Shown here one piece after another: positions 20,041 through 29,018 of a stretch of 64,000 nucleotides of DNA. The position numbers were made by a program, and so were the translations under genes. Source of the stretch: Symsagittifera roscoffensis (taxonomy: Eukaryota > Xenacoelomorpha > Acoela > Convolutidae); NCBI RefSeq assembly GCF_963678635.1, contig NC_087071.1, forward strand, positions 17,547,613 through 17,611,612. Direction: 5' to 3'. How positions within the stretch are numbered: position 1 is the first letter of the stretch; each line of letters begins with the position of its first letter. A model generated the notes under the pieces. That model was not told the DNA's origin. It saw only the letters and a program-made list of their open reading frames with translations, and did no database searches.

Positions 20041-20274
20041 TTATGTTTGCAAATGGAAATCTAAATTCATTGCAAGTAGTATTCGAAATATAAAAGTTTG
20101 TTCTGGCTTTTGCCGAACTATCATATAACTATACGGCAAGTTTCTACTTTGTCGTATGTCGTCTTTGGTTCGATGTCTTCTTCCAATTCCGGGTAGTTCT
20201 ATTATGGTTCGGAATATTGGCTCTGATCTATTGAGTCGGAGAGACATTTCAATTAAATTATTGTCGTATAACAT
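20041..20274 (-). CDS. Possible upstream ORF, 77 aa
   Basis: The first substantial ATG frame downstream of the 5' LTR. The product is mixed polar with an Arg-rich middle (RRHRTKDDIRQSR) and a hydrophobic C-terminal third. No family match. It could be a genuine short protein, a regulatory upstream ORF, or chance. Its less A/T-biased codon content compared with the surrounding leader slightly favours coding. Confidence 0.3.
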   Translation of the reverse strand: MLYDNNLIEMSLRLNRSEPIFRTIIELPGIGRRHRTKDDIRQSRNLPYSYMIVRQKPEQTFIFRILLAMNLDFHLQT

Positions 20275-20342
20275 TTTGTAAATGTTTTTGTCTAATTTCT
20301 AATCTATTCTTGGTTAATTCTAATCTAATAAGGTCTTGTTCG

Positions 20343-20360
20343 AGACTTATGGTCGCACCA
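20343..20360 (-). promoter_or_regulatory. Primer-binding site
   Basis: Two bases after the end of the 5' LTR the sense strand reads TGGTGCGACCATAAGTCT. The TGG start is complementary to the universal tRNA 3' CCA, and the position is where the minus-strand primer should pair. The tRNA would end ...GGTCGCACCA; I could not assign it to an amino acid. Confidence 0.75.
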
Positions 20361-20362
20361 GA

Positions 20363-20770
20363 TGAGTTATGACTGGGGCGTAACTCATAGAGTAATTTCG
20401 GATAGGGTACACCGTCTGCTCGTCACGCTATCTTATTTTCGGCCGGATAGATTCGTGCAACTTCTTAGTCTAATACCGATCCTAATCTTACTCTTATACT
20501 ATCTAGTCTCAGGTTGTTTAACTAGTCTCTGCTAGGCTCAATAGATCTAGGGTATACTGGTTTATTGCGGCTGCTGAAGTGCTCGGGAGAGTCCAACTAA
20601 TTTCTAAGTTAAATTCAAATCTCTCTGGTGCTGAAATTACAAGTAACTTCAGCACTTACAAATAAGTGGGTTGTTAGTTAGATGGATCATGATTGGTTAA
20701 TATTAAATACTTTACATTGGTAAAACATTTAATTTATCCAATCATAAAATATAGTTTAGATCAGGTTCCA
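20363..20770 (-). repeat. 5' LTR of the giant retroelement
   Basis: A 408-bp copy matching 1921-2328 at every position by eye. It is followed on the plus strand by the target duplication GATT (20771-20774). It should carry the promoter for the element; AT-rich stretches near its sense-strand start could supply a TATA-like box, but no single site stands out. Confidence 0.97.
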
Positions 20771-20832
20771 GATTGCTCCTTTCAATAATTTTTGTCTGTT
20801 CCGACTTTTTGCTACTTATTATAATCTCTAAC

Positions 20833-20984
20833 CTAAGACATTCATGCCATTGGCGTACTCCACTCCACTCTGCTGGTAGACTGTAGTCACCTCTCCTGTC
20901 TTGCTGTCGTTCACTTCCACAGCCTTGAAGCTGGTCCTCGCCTGCTGGAAACACGCCTGCACCAGATTGTCCGGAAACATGTTT
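20833..20984 (-). CDS. SLC1A-like glutamate/neutral amino acid transporter, exon 4 of those seen
   Basis: The acceptor TTTAG precedes 20984 and the donor GTTAGA follows 20833. It encodes the segment beginning NMFPDNLVQACFQQ, a hallmark of SLC1A carriers after membrane span 3, then a polar extracellular loop (VEVNDSKTGEVTTVYQQ), and ends GMNVLG at the start of span 4. Phases match the previous exon (AG|A) and leave phase 1 for the next. The giant retroelement begins 62 bp past this donor, so it lies inside the following intron. Downstream exons with the substrate-binding HP1/HP2 core are not in the window. Confidence 0.93.
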
Positions 20985-21520
20985 CTAAACACAAACAGGG
21001 TTCAAATAAATAAATTTTTTAAAATAATATATGTAGAATAAATTCAAACACAAGTATACACAAAAAACAGCTTAAGTCAAACTCCTTTCTTGAAAAGTCT
21101 TCACAATTGGTCAGAAATTATTAACAAATTCTAAAAAAAAGTTACCCAATCTGTCAAGTTTGAAAAAATTGAAAAACAAAATCAATTTTTGCGCGGTTTG
21201 TGCGCTGTTTCAATCGAAAAAAAAAATGATCCTGAAGGTGCAAAATTTAGGATTTTTTCAATAAGAAAAGTGTTAAAACTTTGCACTTTCGTGATCAAAA
21301 TACAAAGCGATCAAATTAAGTGCTTACAGATTTTCTTAAGCTTCTCAAAAAAGTATATCAATTTTAAGCATACGAAAAATCGACAAAAAAAGTATCCGAG
21401 TATACGAAAAAAAAGTATTTGAGTTTTTGCGAACATGTAGGGATTCAAACCGGGGTCAGCTATCGGGCACCTAATTCCGTTTTTGCATATTATTGTATCA
21501 GTCAACATGGTCACTATCAC
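20985..21520 (-). other. Intron of the SLC1A-like gene
   Basis: GT..AG intron of 536 bp, AT-rich, nothing else recognised. A tRNA B-box-like word (GGTTTGAATCC, minus strand near 21432-21442) has no matching cloverleaf. Confidence 0.85.
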
Positions 21521-21667
21521 CTGACGAGGTCGAATAGTGCGTCGATGGTGTTTCCCTTAAATGCGTCTGGCTTCTCCGTGAACTGGTCCTTTGGGTTGGC
21601 CTTCGGGTCCCCCGGGTGGATGACTATGACCATGATCAGACCCAGAATTGTGGCCATGATGGTGGTG
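21521..21667 (-). CDS. SLC1A-like transporter, exon 3 of those seen
   Basis: The acceptor TATAG precedes 21667 and the donor GTGATA follows 21521. The 147-bp exon encodes membrane span 3 and the following loop: TTIMATILGLIMVIVIHPGD, then a Lys/Asp/Pro-rich stretch, ending DALFDLVR. The HPGD after the span and the DALFDLVRNMFP junction are typical of SLC1A proteins. Phase 2 at both ends, in frame with both neighbours. Confidence 0.95.
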
Positions 21668-22312
21668 CTATAAAAAAAATTAAGGTCATTTCGATCAAAC
21701 GGATTGAAGGCCAGCTTTTAAAAAATCCTCGAAGAAAATTTACACTTACGGTTTTGCAACGAGAAAAGTTTCAAAGAAAATAGCTGAATTTGGCACTCGA
21801 AGTATAAAATAAATATGATTTTTCGAGTCATTTTTAAAAAAAAATGAGATATTTAGTTTTTAACTTCTATTTTCTGAATTTTTCATACAAGTTAAAAATT
21901 TGCTAGAAATAATTCAACGATGAACTTCAGCAAATTGTTAGGTTAACTACTAAAGGTACTTATTTACAAATGAAAGGCTCCTTCGAAAAAACATCAGTGA
22001 AAATTTGTCTTAAGAGTCACGATAAAAACAGCCGAACAAAAAACGAGTCCGAGGTCATCTTGATCTGGTGTCTACTGTTCTGATTGCTTGCAGTGTGTAC
22101 CTTGAAGAAGAAAGACCCTCATGTGCAAAGAACCGAATGCGCAAACAAGTTTCAGCCTATCAGAGCTCAGTGTTTAAAAACTCAAAAGAAATAAGCAATA
22201 ATAAGTTCAGTCTCTGCTTTGGACATGTTAAAGGGCATAATTGGTAGACAACTTTCGCACATTCATTCTTTCGCGCTTGAGAATATGAAAATAGCCCCCC
22301 CCCCCCACCTAC
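21668..22312 (-). other. Intron of the SLC1A-like gene
   Basis: GT..AG intron of 645 bp. Directly after the donor (GTAGGT) on the sense strand there is a run of 12 G (plus-strand C12 at 22295-22306). Otherwise AT-rich without recognisable content. Confidence 0.85.
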
Positions 22313-22379
22313 CTAAAGTAGTAGAGGAGTGCCTTGGAACCCATCTTCCCACTCGCTTCAGAGTCCAGGGCAGTTACTC
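22313..22379 (-). CDS. SLC1A-like transporter, exon 2 of those seen
   Basis: A 67-bp exon between the acceptor TTTCAG and the donor GTAGGT. It encodes VTALDSEASGKMGSKALLYYF, the conserved ALDS..SGKMG region linking membrane spans 2 and 3 of SLC1A transporters. It joins the upstream exon in phase 1 (G|GA) and the downstream exon in phase 2 (AG|C). Confidence 0.95.
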
Positions 22380-23109
22380 CTGAAACACATCACAGACAAA
22401 ACTAAGACTTGATAGTATGGCGTTGAAGGTGAAAAAGTTGATATGGATCTAGATTAGTGTAACAGTGATTGTCACGTTAATTGAAATCCAGGTTCTACAT
22501 TTTAACCAAGGCAGCCGGTGGCGGTGCAGATTTTTGTAGAAAATTGTCCTATTTCAGTTATTGGCGCAAAAAATGTCCAATTTTTTTTCATTTTTCCTAC
22601 AAACCTTGTGTTGTTTTCTTGTTTAGTAATAGTGAATGAAAATAGACACAAATTGGATATCATTGTATAGTTTGATACCTTAAAATAATTAATTTAAAAT
22701 TGGTTATTGTTCTGACCATTTAAAAAATGGGGAGGAACTTTATATTCGGATGTGTTTGCTTTTTTCCTTTTTTTTCTTTTTTTTGTTTTCCACAAAAAAT
22801 CAGCTACCACAAATAATCATCGCAGAGAGTTGAGGGACCTATCATATTAAGTCGCGATTTCAGCTCTTTCAGTCGTGATTCGAACGATAATTAAAAAAAT
22901 AAGAAAAAAGATTCCCAAATAAAAAAAACGGTATAAAATTTTTGATTTTTTGTCTGAATTCGAGCGAGAAAAGCGAGCAAAGAAAGCGAGGGACACGCTT
23001 ATTTATGCTTATTTAGGCAATTTACAATAGCTTATTTATGCTTTGTTTTAATTTTACTCGAGTAAAATTAGTTTTTGGAGATTTCTAATGCCATTTTGGG
23101 AATTACCTT

Positions 23110-23412
23110 TCAACCTTTTTTTCGATCTTCAAACTTAACGACCTTTTTTTTTAGGTGGAGGAAACGGATTTTCCAAAATCAATATAAATATTCCAGTTTG
23201 ACCAAAAATTTGAAAAAAAAGAGTTTCTGGGAACTTTTTGAAAAATTGGACCAAAAAACGCGTTTTTTCGGCGCGCGTTTCACCCTCAAAATTAATATAT
23301 TTTGGCACCGAAGGGGCCTTTAGAAAAACTCAAGTGTCCATCAGCCAAAATTGGAGATCTGAAAACAGTACAAGGGGAGTCGAATCCCTGAGGGGGGTGG
23401 CATCCACGAATT
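23110..23412 (+). mobile_element. Degenerate copy of the hAT-like MITE
   Basis: Shares GGCGCGCG, a CCCTCAAA..TTAGTATAT-type core, GGCACCGAAGG and GTCGAATCCCTGAGGGG with the intact copy at 24911-25277, in the same order. The terminal repeats are eroded. Confidence 0.6.
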
Positions 23413-23794
23413 GCAGCTCTTTGCTAATTGAAACTACGAGCATTAAAACTAAGTTTAGGTTTTGAAACAATTCAACGCTCTTTTCAGGTTTTTAATTTCT
23501 AGTTTATTGTGAAAATATCATTATCACCGAAAATTACAGAAGTTCACGCCTAAAAGCTGTCCACTTTATTTGACAAGAACACTTATTTTGAAAACAAAAC
23601 TATGGAAAACAATACGCGCCTAAATAAGCACAGATTAGAAAAATGAGATAGAATTTTTGAACGGCAGAAAAAACTGTACACGATTATTTGTGTTTTCTGG
23701 TGCTGAATTAACCACATTGCTGCTGGTAGCATATAGGGAAAAGTCGAAAAGATTTCATTAGAAACAAATCCAACCAACATAGTTTGATTTGTTA

Positions 23795-24240
23795 TATAAA
23801 AGTTGTTAACAATTTTTGATATGTAAAAAGATTATCCATATTATTTTTCGAATTGACTACAACTAGAGTTAGAGCTGCAACAAAACAAATGACGTGCTTT
23901 ATCATGAGAATATTCTCTCATGTGGCCGTTTTATGTTCTCTCTCATGTAAAAAAAATCCGTTTTGATTTAAAAAAAATCACTGAAACAAATGGTTCACTG
24001 ATCATGACTCCATTGAGGCTCTAAGCGTAATTAGCGTCAAAATCCATAAACCGTTTGATTTTTTTTCAATTGAAATGCGGATAAATTTTATTTTTTTAAT
24101 ATTTCTTAAAATGCCAAATCAGAACAGTTTTTTGCATTTGATTTACTAGATTTGTTCCATCATAATGTCAATTTAGATGTACTATTTATCAATAAAATTC
24201 AATAATTTTTCAACGACAATTTTTTAGGCCAAATATTATC
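23795..24240 (+). repeat. Local duplication, copy without MITE
   Basis: Matches 24834-25640 with many substitutions and small indels: shared TTTCGAATTGA, CTTTATCATGAGAA, ATGGCCGTTTT-type, AAAAAAATCACTGAAACAAA and TTTAGATGTACTATTTATCAATA words in the same order. At the place where the other copy carries the MITE, this copy reads GACTACAACTAGAG, an unoccupied site. Confidence 0.8.
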
Positions 24241-24833
24241 ACAAAATCAAATTAAAAGCATACCCTAATTTTTTTCCAGTTTTTTCTATTCTTTAATAAC
24301 CGAAAAATTTTAATGTAAGCAGTATAGAATCTGTATAAAATGAGTATATAAAATGGAGACAAAAATCGATTTAAATTGATTTTAACTGATTCTATTATTA
24401 CTCGAAGTCTGTACAAAAAATTTCTTAAAAAAATTTTAAAGTGTATTTATATCGATTTTTGAGCTTTTTTGTATCAAACTAAATCATTTTTTATAGATCT
24501 TTGCTACATTATCTGATAAAATAGATTATATTCCAATTTTTGTCAGTACGGAAAGTTGTTAAAAAAATTACTCCTCATAAAAATCACGATTTTTTTGGAA
24601 CAATGAATTAATTATTTCTGTTTATTTTGATTTTTTAAATTTTTTTTGAAATTTGCTGAAACAAATCAGATGTTTTATTAAAATTTTTAAGTGTTGAGAA
24701 ATGGGAAAAATGGCAGAAAAATATCAAATCAGATGGAAAAAACATAATGTTACGAAAATGAGATTAAGCTGCTGCTGCTTCATAAATTGAATTTTTCAAA
24801 TGGTTTGTGAATTTTGGAATACAGTTAATTTTG

Positions 24834-25640
24834 TTATATAAAATTTGATATCATTTTTTGATACAAAAAAAAATTATCCATCTTTTTTTTTCGAATTGAA
24901 TACTACTAGACAGGGGCGGATCTAGGATTTTCTCGAGGGGGGGCGGATTTTCAAAAAATTTTCCAAAATTTTGACGATCTTTTTTTTTTTTTAGGTCAAC
25001 CAAATTGACTTATCGAACTCTCCCAAAGCACTGTCTTGCCCCTATTTTGGCAAAATTTTTTGCGCCGCACTTTTTGAAAAATGTTGACAAAAAAATCGCG
25101 TTTTTTTGGCGCGCGCTCCCCCTCAAAGTTAGTATGTATTGGCGCCAAAGGCGCTTTTAGAAAAATTTTAGTGTCGGTCGGCCAAAAATGGATGGACTGA
25201 AAAAGTATCAAAGGGGGGACCCTTTGGGTCGGCAGGGGGTCGAATCCCTGAGGGGGGGGGGGGGGCGTCCGCCCCTGCTACTAGATTTGAAGCTGCAAGA
25301 AAAAAAATTTCCTGCTTTATCATGAGAACATTCTTTCATATGGCCGTTTTTGGACGTTTTTTTATCTAAAAAAAATCACTGAAACAAACAGTTCACAGAT
25401 CATGGCTTCAATTAGGCTCTTAGCGTATTTTCCTCTCTTAGCTTATATAGCGTCATAATCCGTAAACCGTTTATAATTGTTCATTAAAGTTCATTCACTT
25501 ATTATTTCTTTAAAATATCAAATCAGAACAGTTTTTTTGCCTTTTATTCACAAGATTTCTTTCATCATAATGTTAAATTAGATGTACTATTTATCAATAG
25601 AATTCAATAAAATTTTACTAACAATTCCCATTAAAAATAC
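24834..25640 (+). repeat. Local duplication, copy interrupted by MITE
   Basis: Partner of 23795-24240, about 1 kb away in direct orientation. The extra length is mostly the 367-bp MITE and its 8-bp target duplication, plus indels. Confidence 0.8.
24911..25277 (+). mobile_element. hAT-like MITE with perfect 8-bp target duplication
   Basis: A 367-bp non-coding element. It starts CAGGGGCGGATCTAGG and ends GCGTCCGCCCCTG, giving terminal inverted repeats CAGGGGCGGA. CTACTAGA flanks it on both sides (24903-24910 and 25278-25285). CAGGG ends with 8-bp duplications are characteristic of hAT. It contains a G14 run (25252-25265). Non-autonomous; no transposase in the window. Confidence 0.92.
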
Positions 25641-25732
25641 CGTGCCTTGAGAATTGGGAATAAAGGAAAAAGATTATCAATTTAGAGGAAAACAATGACA
25701 AATAAAAACAATAATGCGATTAAACTGCTTCT

Positions 25733-25890
25733 TTTTTTGCAAACACTTTCGCAATATTCTTTTTTTGCCATTTTCTCAAGCGTTTTTACAAGCCACCAAT
25801 TGCAAAAATTGCTTTTTGCAAACACTTTCGCAATATTCTTTTTTTGCTATTTTCTCAAGCGTTTTTACAAGCCACCAATTTCAAAAAACT
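25733..25890 (+). repeat. Tandem duplication, 79-bp unit, two copies
   Basis: GCAAACACTTTCGCAATATTC begins at 25739 and again at 25818, and the similarity runs through TTTTCTCAAGCGTTTTTACA in each copy. Nearly identical, so recent. Confidence 0.85.
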
Positions 25891-27159
25891 CAACGTCTGT
25901 GAAAAATGCAACCGTTAAAGATGGAAAAATTTTACAATTCACTTTTCTTTTTTCAAAATCATATTTAAGACTGAATGTTTCAATCAAAGTCCAGACTTTA
26001 AAAAAATTTGTGACTTTTTCAGATTTATAACCATTTTTTAGAGACAAAACGAAACTGTTTCTGATTTAAGAACTTGCCAACTATTTTGCTGTGCTTTTGT
26101 TTTCATTTTGGTATGTTGAAGGCCCTGTGTTATTTATAATTGTCATAAAAATTAACCCTAGAATAAATCAGTTCAAATAAACAACTCAACTCAACTTCAA
26201 ATTTTTTCCATTTCAATAGAAAATGGTGCATGTTTTCGGTCACTTCACAATTTCTTGTTCCAAAAGAAATTGGCGAGCAAAAGGCCCCAAGGAAAATTCC
26301 TTTTAACGAGAAAAAAATGTGGACACAGAATGTCTTTTTGCAGTGTTTCGAACTGTTCTAATTTTAATGTAGTATCGATCACTTTCACCTCGATTTGTCA
26401 AAACTGCTAATGCAGTTTTTTCCCTTTAGTTGCTTTATGTTAGTAACAAAACACTCAAAAATTACAATTGAATGCTCTGATAAAAGCGCATTAAGACTGC
26501 CTGTTGCGACCAAATTTTTATTAGAGACAAAATAAACTTTTTAGAACCGAAGAAAAACCAGCTTGAAAGTTAAAATAAAATTTTCCCACAAAAACCGCCC
26601 ACTCTTGTTTTTTATCCGCAAAGATTCAACAGCCAATAAAAGCCAACCAACATTTAAGTTAGGCTGCGTAAAATTTTTCATTCAAAAAATTAATAATCTG
26701 GAAAAAGCTGAACAAAAAGTATCGCGCAAAAAAGCATTAACTTTGGAGATGTATTTCAGGTAATCGAATTTGAATCAAAGGACCATTTTCTTTTTTAATG
26801 CACTTTGAAATGTGCATATCAGTGAAATTAAAATCCGTTTAATTTTTCAAGTATGGAGCACTGTATAAAATTAGAGAGATCACACGATTTCAGCTTTACC
26901 TTTGATGATGCAACAAAATATTGAGAGAATCAGTTTTTTTATCTGATACTATTTTCACTTTCTTTTTTGAGTGAATAATTCCCTGATAATTTCTTTTTCT
27001 AGAATGGGTCATATAATTAGGACAAATTGCAACCCGGGTTGTTCCCATCAAAAATTAGCGATCGAAATTGGAAAAAAAAACTTCAGTGCTTAATGAATTA
27101 GAGGTGTTTTAGCGATTTAAGCGTTGAATTTTCGTGATTTAGTGATTAATTATTTAAAT

Positions 27160-27330
27160 ACCTCAACCCCCTATTTACTCCCTCCCCCTCCTCGTTTTTA
27201 CCCCTTTTCGTTTACAGCCCCGTCAGTTAATGCGGGGTGTGCGGTGTGGAATGTGTGGTGTGTAACGTGGGATGTGGAATGTGTGGGGAAGAGTTGTCCC
27301 CCTACGTTTAAATCTCTGCCCCAACTCCTA
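27160..27330. repeat. C/G-skewed repeat fragment
   Basis: CCCTCCCCCTCCTC followed by GTGTGG-rich sequence and GTTGTCCCCCTACGTTTAAA. Composition and words recall the tandem repeat at 53217-54740, but the match is loose. Confidence 0.35.
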
Positions 27331-28414
27331 ACTAAATTCGTAAATCCAAAGGAAATCGAAAAAATTGAGAAAAAAAAACAAAAACAAAAAACGAATGCTG
27401 TGACAAAATTTAAAGTTCTAATCGTTATAATAAATGAGAAGAAAATAAAATAATTTAAAGCTCCAAAAGGTAATGCGATTGAATCAGCGATGAATTCGCA
27501 TTTTTAAAGCTAATTTTTTCTTTATTTTCCAGCGCTAACAAGTCATTGATAAATCATCACTAAATCATCTATGTTCTTCATTAAAAAATTGTTAATTCAT
27601 TGATCTATGAAATAACATGGTATCCATGAAAATTTTAATAAAACTGGACAAGCATTTTTTCATCAATGATTTCCACTGGGAGCTCAACCCGCGAAGAATA
27701 ATCGGTATCTACATTAAAAAAGAGGTTACCACAAAGAAGTTAGCCTCTCAACAAATTTCATCTAATTTTGGCTGAGAAACAAAAAATCCAGACCAGTCTT
27801 CCTCGACGCTATTTTTAGAATCCGAATCGCTTCCTAAAAATTTGAGTCTGTTAACTTATTTGACCTTGTACGAATTTTTTTGACAAAAATAACCAGCCTA
27901 AATCAAAACTTTTTTTCATTTTTGAGTGGTTGAAACAATAACATATCATTTTCTAAAAACTTTTAGAAAAATATCTAAAATTCACCAGATACAAAAAACC
28001 AGATATAAACCAGATATGAAAACTGTTTGACATCTCCAAAAAGACAAAATTTTATCTGTACTTATTAATAAATTCTTATGTCATATCAAAGATAACAATA
28101 AAAAAATAAGAAAAAAATCATCTCAATTGAAAAAAAATATGAAAATTTGTTTTTTTATTGGGGCTGTGATGTGCACTGAAAGCGCAGACTCTCAACAAGT
28201 TCTCCTCGGAACAATTGAACAATCGAAATTTTGAGATAACTTCAATTGATTAAAGTTTTCAACAAAGTTAAGCAACAGTCGCAGATCTATCGGATATTAC
28301 AAAAAATTCTATCCAACAATTAGCAAAAAAATTTCTGAGAACAAAAATTTTGAATTTAAATTTGAACCATTGAGCAAGAAATTGTAGCTGGAAAAAATGA
28401 GCCCACAAATTGTG

Positions 28415-28497
28415 ACATTTCAGCCAAAAATGCTTTTTCACGAATAGTATTGTGAGTCACAATACTATTCGTGAAAAAGCAGTTTTGGCTGAAATGT
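28415..28497. repeat. Near-perfect palindrome with 41-bp arms
   Basis: The left arm 28415-28455 is the inverse of the right arm 28457-28497 with one mismatch; a single G lies between them. It would fold into a 41-bp hairpin as RNA or extrude as a cruciform. It adjoins the dispersed repeat at 28520. Confidence 0.9.
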
Positions 28498-28519
28498 TTG
28501 ATACAAAGTTAAGCAAAAC

Positions 28520-29018
28520 TGTTCGTATCAGCGCGAAGCCCTGAATGTTCCGACTGCTTTTTAAGGTCTACGGAGCAGTAATAGCTTGAAAAAGAAAAAG
28601 TAAGAGAAATAAAATAAAAACGTTTGTCTTTTTGTAAAAATCATCACCCCACACGCCATTTAAAATACAAAATGATAAATTTCGCTCCTAGTAACAAATA
28701 AATTAAGGCAAATAAGTTTTCTTCAACTAATTTGGAACGATTTCTGCGGCGAATTAAATATCCGCTTGCCCGTACATAGTGCGAAAAATATCGCTCGTTA
28801 ATTGTTCCAAATTGGCCAGAATGGCAATCTTTAAACCCCATAACTTTACGAAAAAGTTCACAGGTAAATTTTTTTTCAAATTAAAGCCCAGGACAACAAT
28901 ACCTTTTGAATGATGTTGAAAATTCCGTCAAACATGGCTAGTTAAAAAGACGAAAGTTTGTCTGAAGAAAAAAAACCCACCCCGAGCACAACTAATCCGT
29001 TACTTTCGTTACGAAATT
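28520..29018 (+). repeat. Dispersed repeat family, copy 1
   Basis: Matches the reverse complement of 42943-43458. Shared words include AGCCCTGAATGTTCCGA, CACACGCCAT, GGAACGATTTCT, ATATCGCTCG.TAATTG, AATTGGCCA.AATGG, ATACCTTT, and CCCACC.CGAGC at the far end. No ORF and no obvious terminal repeat, so class unknown. Confidence 0.75.

Larger units (their letters stand above)
19112..20362 (-). other. 5' leader of the giant element
   Basis: About 1.25 kb between the 5' LTR and the basic ORF. It contains the primer-binding site, a possible 77-aa upstream ORF, a 25-bp direct repeat, and three copies of AGGGTTGGA (19216, 19328, 19558), each followed by a diverged ATCGAT/ATCGAC-containing stretch. 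Such repeats in a retroviral leader are often packaging or translation signals; no specific function can be assigned here. Confidence 0.7.
1921..20770 (-). mobile_element. Giant full-length Ty3/gypsy-type LTR retroelement with env-like gene
   Basis: An 18,850-bp provirus-like unit on the minus strand. Both 408-bp LTRs begin TG and end CA and show no difference by eye. GATT flanks both sides (1917-1920 and 20771-20774) as a 4-bp target duplication. Gene order in transcription direction: leader, basic ORF (155 aa), Gag-Pol (2740 aa), two short membrane ORFs, an ATG-less frame of 378 codons, Env-like glycoprotein (872 aa), unknown ORF (597 aa), 3' noncoding region. Protease-RT-RNaseH-integrase order and the GPY/F integrase tail place it in Ty3/gypsy (Metaviridae). 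It is much longer than the usual 5-10 kb. All long frames are open. The sense strand is A/C-rich and G-poor. It lies in a host intron in the same orientation as the gene. Confidence 0.95.

Noticed and set aside
21425-21480. tRNA gene suggested by GGTTTGAATCC on the minus strand
   Set aside because: No A box, no paired acceptor stem and no anticodon arm at the right distances.
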